DNA from: Bacteroidales bacterium
GTDB taxonomy: Bacteria > Bacteroidota > Bacteroidia > Bacteroidales > ML635J-15
DNA length: 11,866 nucleotides
Reading direction: 5' to 3'
Assembly (NCBI GenBank): GCA_007130555.1
Contig: SLSH01000097.1
Location: 1-11,866 of the forward strand
The notes under the pieces were generated by a model, which was not told where the DNA came from, made no database searches, and saw nothing but the letters and a program-made list of their open reading frames with translations. Shown one piece after another: positions 1-8,116 of this stretch. Position 1 is the first letter of the stretch. Each line of letters opens with the position of its first letter. Made by a program: the position numbers and the translations under genes.

Positions 1-1
1 A

Positions 2-538
2 TTAAAAACAAATTTTTCGCAAATATTTGGAATTATTATAGGTTTACTGGGAGCAATAATTATCGTTACCAAAGATAATTTATTTGCTTTTGGAGCAATG
101 AATGTTTATGCTTTGTATATTATTCTGGCTACAGTTTGTTATGCGATTAATATAAATCAGGTAAATAAATTTCTGAGAACATTACGCGGAATAGAAATTG
201 CCGCATTATCATTTTTATTTATTGGTCCTGCCGGCGGAGCAATTTTACTGATGAACGACTATTCCCAGGCAATAATATCAGAAACCATGCTTTTTGATTT
301 AATGTGCATTATAATTCTCGGTTTATTCGCTTCTGCAATTGCCGTTATTATAATTAATATTATTATTCTTGCCGAAGGAGTTATGTTTGCCTCTTCGGTA
401 ACATACATTATACCTGTATTTGCAATTATGTGGGGAGTGTTGGACGGAGAAAATATTAATCTTATTCAAATAATAGCAACAATTATTATATTTTTGGGCG
501 TATATTTGACAAAAAAAAATAATTATACTTTAAAATGA
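2..538 (+). CDS. EamA/DMT-family transporter, C-terminal part (5' truncated)
   Basis: The reading frame is already open at position 2 and runs without a stop to the TGA at 536-538, so the Met at position 98 is an internal codon and the gene starts before the window. About 178 residues are visible. They begin with a hydrophobic stretch (GIIIGLLGAIIIV) that looks like the end of a first EamA repeat. A second set of about five membrane segments follows, ending in GVYLTKKN, the usual ending of 10-TM drug/metabolite transporters. This family exports amino acids, nucleotides or other small metabolites across the inner membrane; the substrate cannot be read from sequence. The stop overlaps the lnt start (ATGA), so the two are probably co-transcribed and translationally coupled. 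The family call is fairly sure, the substrate unknown. Confidence 0.8.
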   Translation, partial: LKTNFSQIFGIIIGLLGAIIIVTKDNLFAFGAMNVYALYIILATVCYAININQVNKFLRTLRGIEIAALSFLFIGPAGGAILLMNDYSQAIISETMLFDLMCIIILGLFASAIAVIIINIIILAEGVMFASSVTYIIPVFAIMWGVLDGENINLIQIIATIIIFLGVYLTKKNNYTLK

Positions 539-2151
539 AATTGACTGTTCTGCAAAAAATAACATTAAGCATTTTAAGTGGTCTCATATTTAGTTTGGGA
601 TGGACTCAGTTAGGAATCGGGTGGATAATTTTTATCGGTTTTATCCCTCTCTTATTCATCATGGAATCTTTATTAACAAGTAACAGCAAAAGCCGGACAT
701 CTGCATTTTTCGGATATGGATTTATTGCATTTTTTGTGTGGAACTTAATCTCAACATGGTGGATATATCATGCGACTATACCCGGAGCAATCGCAGCAAT
801 TATTCTTTCTGCAATTTTTATGAGTACGGTTACATATTTATTTTTTATAGCATTAATAAATTTCGGAAGAAGAATCAGTTATATAGCATTTGTGTCTTTT
901 TGGCTAAGCTTTGAATATATTTTAATGAATAGTCAGGTTTCGTGGCCCTGGCTTATTTTAGGAAATGCTTTTGCTAATAATATTAAGATAATTCAGTGGT
1001 ATGAATTTACAGGTCATTTCGGAGGAAGTCTCTGGGTGTTGATTATTAATTTGTTGATTTTTGAAATTATAAGATTTATTATTGTAAAAATCCCTAAACT
1101 TGTTATCAGAAAATATTTAATATTTTTATTTTTAATATTGATTGTACCGATTTGTTTTTCATTAATCAGATACTATACTTATAAAGAGAAAGAAAATCCC
1201 GTGGACATTGTTGTTATTCAACCAAATATTGATTCTTACGAAGAAAAATATATGTTGCCCGTAGATGTTCAGATTAATAATATAATAGATATTGCAAAAT
1301 CTAAGGCAGACGGAAAAGTTGATTATTTTGTTGCTCCCGAAACAGCAATTCCTTACGGTATGGATAAGGATAATATGAATGAAGATATTAGAATTAATAT
1401 GCTACGAGCATTTATCAGTGAATATCCGAATTCAAGATTAATTATTGGTGCAGATACAAGGAGGATATATTATAAAGGAGAAGGAAAACTGGAAACGGCA
1501 AGATTGATAAAAAATACAGAAGATTATTATGATATTTTTAATACCGCATTACAAATAGATACTTCTGAAAACATACAAATTTATCATAAAAGCAAATTAG
1601 TGCCGGGAGTAGAGATGTTACCATACCCGAAAATATTCGGTTTTTTAGAACCTTTGCTTCTAGATCTGGGAGGTATGCATGGTAGTCACGGCACACAAGA
1701 AGAACGAACGGTTATGTTCAATAATATAAACGATATAAAAGTAGCTGTACCCATTTGTTATGAGTCTGTTTACGGAGAATTTATTACGGACTGGATTAAA
1801 AACGGAGCAAATTTAATATTCGTAATTACAAATGACGGGTGGTGGGAAGATACCCCCGGATATCGTCAGCATCACAGTTTTTCAAGATTAAGGGCAATCG
1901 AAACACGACGCAGTATTGCTCGCAGTGCAAATACGGGTATAAGTTCTTTTATAAATCAACGCGGCGATATCATAGAAACACTTGGGTGGGATGTCAGAGG
2001 AGCAATCAGACAAAAATTAAATGCTAATGATTACAGAACTTTTTATGTTAAATACGGAGATTTTTTACCACGAATGTCCGTTGTTTTTACAATCATATTA
2101 TTAGCCGTACAATTTATTAACAAGATACTTCGTAAGATTAAAAAGAAATAA
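535..2151 (+). CDS. lnt: Apolipoprotein N-acyltransferase (Lnt)
   Basis: This inner-membrane enzyme transfers an acyl chain from a phospholipid to the N-terminal cysteine of diacylated apolipoprotein, the last step of lipoprotein maturation. The 538-residue length fits the family. About the first 220 residues form several membrane segments; a nitrilase-like (CN hydrolase) domain follows from about 223 to 500, and a last hydrophobic segment lies at about 512-528. The Glu-Lys-Cys triad is visible: E269 in APETAIPYG, K352 in YHKSKLVPGVE and C408 in PICYESVYGE. E360 matches the second essential glutamate after the lysine. VPGVE replaces the proteobacterial VPFGE, a form I associate with Bacteroidota. 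NDGWW and NTGISSF motifs also fit. The start overlaps the preceding stop by 4 bp and has no obvious Shine-Dalgarno sequence, as is usual in this phylum. Confidence 0.95.
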   Translation: MKLTVLQKITLSILSGLIFSLGWTQLGIGWIIFIGFIPLLFIMESLLTSNSKSRTSAFFGYGFIAFFVWNLISTWWIYHATIPGAIAAIILSAIFMSTVTYLFFIALINFGRRISYIAFVSFWLSFEYILMNSQVSWPWLILGNAFANNIKIIQWYEFTGHFGGSLWVLIINLLIFEIIRFIIVKIPKLVIRKYLIFLFLILIVPICFSLIRYYTYKEKENPVDIVVIQPNIDSYEEKYMLPVDVQINNIIDIAKSKADGKVDYFVAPETAIPYGMDKDNMNEDIRINMLRAFISEYPNSRLIIGADTRRIYYKGEGKLETARLIKNTEDYYDIFNTALQIDTSENIQIYHKSKLVPGVEMLPYPKIFGFLEPLLLDLGGMHGSHGTQEERTVMFNNINDIKVAVPICYESVYGEFITDWIKNGANLIFVITNDGWWEDTPGYRQHHSFSRLRAIETRRSIARSANTGISSFINQRGDIIETLGWDVRGAIRQKLNANDYRTFYVKYGDFLPRMSVVFTIILLAVQFINKILRKIKKK

Positions 2152-2186
2152 ATAATTTCTGAATAAATCTAATTCTTAATTGAAAT

Positions 2187-2807
2187 ATGATTTTAATTTT
2201 AATTTTAAAAGGATTAATAATTGGCATATTTACTGCAATACCTGTCGGACCTGCCAGTGTATTATGTATTTCCCGAACTTTAAATTATTCTCGTAAATCG
2301 GGATATGTAAGTGGTTTGGGAGCAGCAACTGCTGATGGAATTTTTTCCGGTATTGCAGGATTTGGGATAAGTGTCATAATGCAGATTATAATAGAATATC
2401 AAATAATCTTTAAAATAATTGCTGTAATAGTATTATGTGGATTGGCAGGTAAATTATTGTTTTACAATCCATATACTAACATTAAAAAAAAACATGAAGA
2501 TGGGACAAAAGGACTAATAAGCGATTATGTTTCAACACTGGGACTAACACTGTCAAATCCTATGGGAATTCTCGGATTCGCTGCTGTTTTTACAGGTTTT
2601 AATGTTGTAGAAAACGCCTCAATGATATCAATCCCTTTTTTGATTTTAGGAGTTATATCCGGTGCTGCTATTGGTTGGTTTTTTCTGATTTCATTTATTA
2701 ATATGTTTAAGAAAAAAATTAAAATCAGGAGATTAACAATAATTAATCGTGTAGCAGGAATAATAATTCTTTTATTTGTTGCAGGAATCATTTTATCAAT
2801 ATTTTAA
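2187..2807 (+). CDS. LysE-family translocator
   Basis: The 206-residue protein has the length and about six hydrophobic segments of LysE/RhtB-type exporters, inner-membrane permeases that export amino acids or related small molecules. The N-terminal segment carries the family signature PVGPAS (residues 19-24), followed by a GLGAATADGIF stretch (43-53) that matches the conserved G-x-G-x-A-x-x-D region. A charged loop (about 96-107) splits the protein into two halves, and the second half has the SNPMGILGFAAVF segment (around 122-134). It lies 35 bp downstream of lnt on the same strand and may belong to the same transcript, though no functional link to lipoprotein maturation is known to me. The substrate cannot be inferred. 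Family call fairly sure. Confidence 0.85.
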   Translation: MILILILKGLIIGIFTAIPVGPASVLCISRTLNYSRKSGYVSGLGAATADGIFSGIAGFGISVIMQIIIEYQIIFKIIAVIVLCGLAGKLLFYNPYTNIKKKHEDGTKGLISDYVSTLGLTLSNPMGILGFAAVFTGFNVVENASMISIPFLILGVISGAAIGWFFLISFINMFKKKIKIRRLTIINRVAGIIILLFVAGIILSIF

Positions 2808-2857
2808 TAGACTTATTATGTTAATTTTCAGCCAAGTAGCCCGATGGTTAAACCTGT

Positions 2858-2881
2858 ATATTTTTTTATGTAAAAAAATAT
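2858..2881. repeat. Perfect AT-only inverted repeat
   Basis: Two 11-bp arms, 2858-2868 and 2871-2881, are exact reverse complements around a TG centre. The sequence lies in the 103-bp gap between the LysE-family gene and the porP/sprF-like gene, 29 bp before the latter's ATG. Because the arms contain only A and T, a hairpin would be weak; the repeat may be chance, a weak terminator for the upstream transcript, or a protein-binding site. No convincing TTG/TAnnTTTG promoter pair was found in the same gap. Confidence 0.45.
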
Positions 2882-2910
2882 CATTATATTTACAAAAAAT
2901 TATAAGTAAA

Positions 2911-3936
2911 ATGAACTTATTACGCAACATAACCGGATTATTTATTGCGTTTCAATTCCTTTGCTATGGATTGTCAGCACAGGATATTCATTTTAGCCAG
3001 TTTTGGGCATCTCCGTTAAATTTAAATCCTGCAAACACAGGTCAGTTTGAAGGGGATTACAGATTTGTTTTAAATAATAAGAGTCAATGGCTAAGTTTTG
3101 CCAATGCCTATTCTACTTTTGCAGGTTCTATAGATGCAGGATTTGAAGATGTTATTATGCAAAATTCAAAACAAGGAGTAGGTTTTCAGATAAATAATGA
3201 TGTTGCAGGAGACGGACGATTAGCCACTAACCAGTTTGCTCTTTCTACTGCATTTTCAAATTACTGGGATGATTCCAAAAGATTAAAAACTTCCTTAGGT
3301 TTTGGCGCTTCATATACAATGAATTCGGTAGATTATAGTAATTTCAGATTCGGTAGCCAGTATCATATTGATCAGTATGACCCTTATGCTGCTCCGAAAG
3401 AAGTTTGGGAATTTGAAAATATAGATTATTTCAGTTATAATGCAGGTTTTTTTATAAATTATTTAATTGATACGGGATTTAATATTAATTTTGGGCTTGC
3501 AGCTTTTCAAATAAATAGACCAAAAAAAGGTTTTTTCGAAAGCTCCGAATCATATTTGCCTGTAAAATGGGCATATAGCCTACAAGCCGAGTATCATATT
3601 AAAGATGATTTATGGGCAGAGCCTTATTTATTATTTATGCATCAGCAGAAGTACAGAGAATTATTAATCGGTGGATTATTAAGAATTGATTATAATCCTC
3701 TTACATTCAGGTCTTTTTATTGTGGTGTTTTACTCAGGACAGCTGATGCCGGAATTTTTGTTTTAGGTTCGCAATATCAAGATTTTAAATTAACAATAAG
3801 TTATGATGTCAATATTTCAGGTCTTACAAGAATAAGCAGAGGAAAAGGAGGTTTCGAGTTTTCGTTGATATATATTATCATGAAACCCCGACCATTCGAA
3901 ACTCCTTATTACAGAAAATGTCCGGATTTTATTTAA
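2911..3936 (+). CDS. PorP/SprF-family type IX secretion membrane protein
   Basis: This 341-residue protein matches the PorP/SprF family, outer-membrane beta-barrel proteins linked to the type IX secretion system and, in gliding relatives, to delivery of surface adhesins. A hydrophobic signal peptide ends at about ...LCYGLSAQ, followed directly by the family hallmark QDIHFSQFWASPLNLNPANTG. The body alternates amphipathic beta strands and ends in a short CPDF motif, typical of the family. The frame stays open upstream to an ATG at 2776, but that start would overlap the LysE-family gene and put 45 unrelated residues before the signal peptide, so 2911 is preferred. The next gene starts on the base after this stop, so they form one unit. 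Several PorP paralogues usually exist per genome; this one may be an accessory copy rather than the core porP. Confidence 0.92.
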   Translation: MNLLRNITGLFIAFQFLCYGLSAQDIHFSQFWASPLNLNPANTGQFEGDYRFVLNNKSQWLSFANAYSTFAGSIDAGFEDVIMQNSKQGVGFQINNDVAGDGRLATNQFALSTAFSNYWDDSKRLKTSLGFGASYTMNSVDYSNFRFGSQYHIDQYDPYAAPKEVWEFENIDYFSYNAGFFINYLIDTGFNINFGLAAFQINRPKKGFFESSESYLPVKWAYSLQAEYHIKDDLWAEPYLLFMHQQKYRELLIGGLLRIDYNPLTFRSFYCGVLLRTADAGIFVLGSQYQDFKLTISYDVNISGLTRISRGKGGFEFSLIYIIMKPRPFETPYYRKCPDFI

Positions 3937-6081
3937 ATGAACAGAATAATTACATATTTTATATTGATATTATTTGTATCGGTTAATGCCTTTTCTCAAC
4001 AAAGCACTAACAGGGAGATTTCAAATATTATCTCAACGGCAGATATAGAATTTGAAAAGCGTAATTATTACGGAGCAGCAAAGCTATATGAAAAAGCTTT
4101 GGAATATAATAGCAGAATGTATGATATTGTATGGAAAGCCGCCGAAGGTTACAGATTAGACAATGATTATCTCAGAGCAGCACATTTTTATAAAATTCTT
4201 ATAGACAACGCCTTGAACAGCTATCCAAAAGCAATGTTCTATATGGGTGAAATGGAAAAATTTAATGAAGAATATATCAGAGCACAATATTACTTTAACA
4301 GATATTATCAGGATAATAAAGAAGACGAGACAAATTTATTGGTAATAAGGGCAAAAAAGGAACTTGAATATTGCGAATACGCATGGAAGTTATTAAAAAA
4401 TCCTACCGGTGTGGTTGTCGAAACTTTTGATACCGTTATTAATACTGTTTTCAGCGAATTTTCGCCGACTTTATTAAGAGATTCAATTTTATTTTTCAGT
4501 TCAATCCGTTCTACAGATGATAATACGACAAAAGATTACAGGTCGAAAATTTATTATTCATTAATTATTAATGATACTGTTTTTACAGAAGAAAAAGAAC
4601 TTGATTCGGTTATCAATATGCCCGGTTATGATGTTGCAAATCCGTTTATAACACAAGACGGAAAAATATTATATTTTTCTGCCATGAAAGCCAATTATCA
4701 AAGCGAAAGTCATATTTACAAATCTTATTATAATTTTGAAGAAAACAAATGGTCGGAACCGGAGTTATTGCCCGAAAAAATTAACATCAAAGGCTATAAT
4801 TCAATTCACCCTTCTTTTGCAGAAAGAGAGAATAATACGGATATTTTTTTATGGTCGTCCAATCGTTCGGGAGGGGAAGGCGGATACGACATGTGGTATT
4901 GCGAAGTTTTGCCTGACGGATCTTACGGTCTGGTAAGAAATGTCGGAAGACCAATTTTACAGGATTCCAGATTCATAGAATTTTATGATACCACATCTGT
5001 TGTGAACACGATAGGAAATGAAATATCTCCGTTTTATAATCCGAAAGATTCTTTGCTGTATTTTAGCTCCGACTGGCTTAAAGGTATGGGAGGCTATGAT
5101 ATTTTTTCTATGAAAGGGGATTTTAAAACATGGGATAGTCTTAAAAATTTGGGATACCCGATAAATACAGCACAAAACGATTTTTATTTTAAAATTTTTG
5201 AAGATGCCGGATATGCTCTATTAGCAAGCAACAGAAAAGGTTCTCCCGCCGTAAAACACCAAAGTTGCTGTAATGCTCTTTATTATTATAAACTTGATAA
5301 AGAAATTGACGAGGAAGCAATTGAAGAACAAAGAATTGAACTTTTGACAGAACAAACAAAACTTCTGGTTCCGATAGAATTGTATTTTCATAACGACCGC
5401 CCTGTCCCCAGATCATGGGATACGGTAACAAGCATAAATTATAAAGACAGTTATTATGATTATATTGCATTATTGGATGAATACAGAGAAGAATTCTCAA
5501 AAGGATTAAGACGCAGAGACAGAGAAGAGGCTATTGACAGTATTAATAGTTTTTTTGCGGATTATGTGGAAGCAAATTTTAATAAACTACTTGAATTTAC
5601 CGAATTAATAAAAGAACTGCTAAAAGAAGGAAAAGTAATTGAAATCACAATTAAAGGATTTACAAGCCCGTTAACTGTCGCAGAATATAATATAAATTTG
5701 TCTAAACGCAGAATATCCAGCCTTGTAAATTTTTTCTATGAACACGATGACGGCTATTTTCTTGATTATATTGATGAGGGACAAATTATTTTTGATTTTA
5801 TTGCTTTTGGAGAAACCCTTGCAAGACCTGATGTAAGCGCAGACCCTGATGATCCCCGGAGCTCAATTTACAGCCCTGCTGCCAGCGTAGAAAGAAGAAT
5901 AGAAATTATTGCAGTATCAGTTGAGGATAATATATATGAGGATATTTTATTTGAAAAAGTTTTATTTGAAGATAATTTATCTGAAGACGATATATTAGAA
6001 TATAATCTAATGGAAGAAGAACTATTAGAAGATATTTTATTAGAAGATAATATATTATTAACTCCTGATAATGACGAATAA
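3937..6081 (+). CDS. TPR-PD40-OmpA family protein, T9SS-associated (PorE-like)
   Basis: The 714-residue protein starts with a signal peptide (about 1-20, NAFSQ) without a lipobox cysteine. TPR-like helices follow (about 27-130), then PD40/WD40-like propeller strands (about 165-450; recurring ILYFSAMK, LLYFSSDW, ALLASNRKG). A linker specific to Bacteroidota OmpA proteins (about 475-565, IELYFHNDRPVPR) leads to an OmpA-like domain (about 566-660). PorE of Porphyromonas gingivalis has a similar order, but I see no carboxypeptidase-regulatory-like domain here. The OmpA motif reads GFTSPLTVAEYNINLSKRR: S577 sits where most OmpA domains have the diaminopimelate-binding Asp, while R592 keeps the Arg. 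The tail (663-714) is acidic and repetitive. The gene abuts the porP/sprF-like gene with no spacer. The likely role is a periplasmic or outer-membrane scaffold linking the PorP-like barrel to the cell wall; this is inferred. Confidence 0.87.
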   Translation: MNRIITYFILILFVSVNAFSQQSTNREISNIISTADIEFEKRNYYGAAKLYEKALEYNSRMYDIVWKAAEGYRLDNDYLRAAHFYKILIDNALNSYPKAMFYMGEMEKFNEEYIRAQYYFNRYYQDNKEDETNLLVIRAKKELEYCEYAWKLLKNPTGVVVETFDTVINTVFSEFSPTLLRDSILFFSSIRSTDDNTTKDYRSKIYYSLIINDTVFTEEKELDSVINMPGYDVANPFITQDGKILYFSAMKANYQSESHIYKSYYNFEENKWSEPELLPEKINIKGYNSIHPSFAERENNTDIFLWSSNRSGGEGGYDMWYCEVLPDGSYGLVRNVGRPILQDSRFIEFYDTTSVVNTIGNEISPFYNPKDSLLYFSSDWLKGMGGYDIFSMKGDFKTWDSLKNLGYPINTAQNDFYFKIFEDAGYALLASNRKGSPAVKHQSCCNALYYYKLDKEIDEEAIEEQRIELLTEQTKLLVPIELYFHNDRPVPRSWDTVTSINYKDSYYDYIALLDEYREEFSKGLRRRDREEAIDSINSFFADYVEANFNKLLEFTELIKELLKEGKVIEITIKGFTSPLTVAEYNINLSKRRISSLVNFFYEHDDGYFLDYIDEGQIIFDFIAFGETLARPDVSADPDDPRSSIYSPAASVERRIEIIAVSVEDNIYEDILFEKVLFEDNLSEDDILEYNLMEEELLEDILLEDNILLTPDNDE
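5923..6057 (+). repeat. Nine-copy degenerate 15-bp tandem repeat encoding acidic pentapeptides
   Basis: Codons 663-707 of the OmpA-family gene divide into nine consecutive 15-bp units, each starting with a GAG or GAA codon. The encoded units are EDNIY, EDILF, EKVLF, EDNLS, EDDIL, EYNLM, EEELL, EDILL and EDNIL, so position 1 is always Glu and position 4 always Ile or Leu. At DNA level several units are near identical (for example gaagatattttatta beside gaagataatatatta), which suggests growth by slippage or unequal exchange. The register holds through all nine units. Only seven residues follow before the stop. Confidence 0.85.
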
Positions 6082-6091
6082 CGGCAAAAAT

Positions 6092-8110
6092 TTACTGCAT
6101 TTCTAATTTCATCTTTGCCAATTTAATATTTTCAATAATCTGAGGATTTTCGGGATTAAGTTCCAGTGCTTTTAAGAAATATTTTAATGCCTGTTCGTTA
6201 TTATTTTCCATTCCGTAAGACAGTCCGATATATCTGTAAACTTCCGAATCTTTTTTAATGTTTAATGCAAGTAATAAATTCTCTCTTGCAGACTTAAAGT
6301 CATTAATATTTCCATAACTGATTCCGAGATTTTTTAACAAGTTAAAATTATTTGCACTAATACTTTTTGCTATTTCGTAGTAATATATTGCAGAATCGGT
6401 TTTAGGTGGATTGTCATAAAAATAAAGTTCCCCGATATAATAATATGAATCCCACTTAAGCGGAGATCTTTTAATAATTTCTTTCCATAAATATTTTTCG
6501 TATTCGGGTTCGTGTACATTATTTACCAATACTCCAATCGTATTATTCCATACATCTGCATTCAGCGGGCTTGTATCAAGTGTTCGCAGATAATATTCAA
6601 ACATTGTTTTATAATCATCATACATTATATAATATATATTCCCTAATCTAATCAAAGCCTCGGCATAATCAGGATGTATTTCGACAGCTTTTTCAAAATA
6701 AGGTCTGGATTTTTTTAACAATTGATTTCTTTTTACGGTATCGTTTTGTTCTCCCGCTTCTTCAGCCAGTTTATATAATTCGCTTGCATAACTGCTGTTT
6801 CCTTTTGCACTTCCTGAACTTATTTTAATATCACTGGCAAACAATGTAAGGCTATTTTTCCAGACGGTATTTCTGCTGATTGTTTTACCTGCATAAAGTA
6901 TTAATATTACAGAAAAAATTATTACAGCAATTTTCCGATATTTCTCTGCATGATTAATTATTGCGGGGAGTTTTTCTACAATTAAATAAGCAACAATTAT
7001 ACAAAATCCAAGCAACGAAACATATACAAATCTTTCGCTCATAAATGCTCCAATATTAAAAAAGATATTTGATGTTATTGATAATGTTGCAATATATAGC
7101 AGGATTCCAAATGAATAAACACTTTTTTTCCGTAATCCTTTAAAGAAAATTATCATTAATACTGCATAAATTATCAAACTTAATATCACTCTCCAATCCG
7201 ACCATGTTAATATTGAAATATGATACGGATAATAATCCCAGGTAAGAGGATGGGGAAAAAATATAAGTTTAATGTAAAACCCCAAAGTGTAAACTATAGT
7301 TGCATAACGTTCGGATATAGTGGTTCCAAGAAAAGGATTGTTCATTAGTTGTGTTGCCTCAATAGCTGTCTGTTCTCCTATAACAATATTACGGATAATA
7401 AGATATAAAAATGCCCCTGCTACCAAAGGCATTACACATATTATATATTTTTTTAACGGATAATTTCTGAAAAAATAAATACCGGCAGGAATTACGGCAA
7501 TAAAAGTAATGGTAATTTCTTTAGACATTGAACCGAGAAACATAAAAATAAAAGCATTTACAAGTTCTCTTTTATTGTTTTTATCAAAATAATTTATTAT
7601 TGAATTAAACGCCGCTATTCCAAACAAAAATGCAAGAATTTCATCACGTCCTTTAATATTTGCAACTATTTCGGTATGTAAAGGATGAGCAGCAAAAAGC
7701 ATTGTTGTAACAAAAGGAATACTTAAATACCGGTACCTGAATTTATATTTATCAAAAAGCTTTGAAAGTACTTTAAACAGAACCAGTAAAGAAATGGCAT
7801 AAAGAATTATATTCAAAAAATGACTGATATGAGGGTTTCCCCCAAAAAACTCCTGCTCAATAGCAAAAGTAACAATAGACAATGGGCGGTATCTTCCTCC
7901 TGTAAGTTCTTTTGAATCTTTGCCAAACATTCCTGCCATTGAATCGTATGACAAAATGTCTTTTATTCCACTGATTCCTTTTTGTGTAAACTCATTATGA
8001 GTTATCATTGCTTTATCATCCAGAGCATACTCATGGCTTATTGTATTTGCATAGATAATAAAAGCAAAAACAAAAATTATGATTTGTGGTAATTCCGGTT
8101 TATATTTCAT
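6092..8110 (-). CDS. TMTC-like GT-C membrane glycosyltransferase with C-terminal TPRs
   Basis: The 672-residue protein has about ten membrane segments in residues 1-410 and a soluble TPR region in about 436-664. The membrane half resembles eukaryotic TMTC proteins (GT-C fold, protein O-mannosyltransferases). Visible matches are a DD pair in the first extracytoplasmic loop (D31-D32, YALDDKAM), HPLHTEIVANIKGRDE (142-157), a DUF1736-like stretch ending FFPHPLTWDYYPY (about 257-296), MSERFVYV (357-364) and RNTVWKNSLTLF (413-424). Such proteins move sugar from a lipid-linked donor to a protein on the outer face of the inner membrane; for bacterial members donor and target are mostly unknown, so function is inferred from the fold. 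It begins 6 bp after the stop of the secreted-protein gene, probably in one operon, and converges on the OmpA-family gene with 10 bp between stops and no visible terminator. Confidence 0.8.
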   Translation of the reverse strand: MKYKPELPQIIIFVFAFIIYANTISHEYALDDKAMITHNEFTQKGISGIKDILSYDSMAGMFGKDSKELTGGRYRPLSIVTFAIEQEFFGGNPHISHFLNIILYAISLLVLFKVLSKLFDKYKFRYRYLSIPFVTTMLFAAHPLHTEIVANIKGRDEILAFLFGIAAFNSIINYFDKNNKRELVNAFIFMFLGSMSKEITITFIAVIPAGIYFFRNYPLKKYIICVMPLVAGAFLYLIIRNIVIGEQTAIEATQLMNNPFLGTTISERYATIVYTLGFYIKLIFFPHPLTWDYYPYHISILTWSDWRVILSLIIYAVLMIIFFKGLRKKSVYSFGILLYIATLSITSNIFFNIGAFMSERFVYVSLLGFCIIVAYLIVEKLPAIINHAEKYRKIAVIIFSVILILYAGKTISRNTVWKNSLTLFASDIKISSGSAKGNSSYASELYKLAEEAGEQNDTVKRNQLLKKSRPYFEKAVEIHPDYAEALIRLGNIYYIMYDDYKTMFEYYLRTLDTSPLNADVWNNTIGVLVNNVHEPEYEKYLWKEIIKRSPLKWDSYYYIGELYFYDNPPKTDSAIYYYEIAKSISANNFNLLKNLGISYGNINDFKSARENLLLALNIKKDSEVYRYIGLSYGMENNNEQALKYFLKALELNPENPQIIENIKLAKMKLEMQ

Positions 8111-8116
8111 AATTAA

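Noticed and set aside
98..100. ATG at 98 as the start of the transporter gene
   Set aside because: The frame is open from position 2 and encodes a hydrophobic EamA-like segment, so the Met is internal and the gene is cut by the window edge.
1839..2027. Plus-strand open frame inside lnt
   Set aside because: It lies wholly within the conserved nitrilase-like domain of lnt in another frame and shows no recognisable protein features.
2525..2791. Minus-strand open frame opposite the LysE-family gene
   Set aside because: It is antisense to a well-supported gene, and its composition is explained by reading the opposite strand of membrane-segment codons.
2776..2910. Upstream extension of the porP/sprF-like reading frame by 45 residues
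   Set aside because: It overlaps the end of the LysE-family gene, and the extension precedes a clear signal peptide beginning at 2911; PorP/SprF proteins start at the signal peptide.
4957..5500. Two minus-strand open frames opposite the OmpA-family gene
   Set aside because: They are antisense to the PD40 region and show no start signal or domain.
5923..6057. Canonical pentapeptide-repeat (A(N/D)LXX) domain
   Set aside because: The units have Glu at position 1 and usually an acidic or bulky residue at position 2, where that family needs small residues pointing inward.
6058..6100. Bidirectional terminator between the convergent genes
   Set aside because: The stops are 10 bp apart, and I could not find paired arms with a T-run in the junction.
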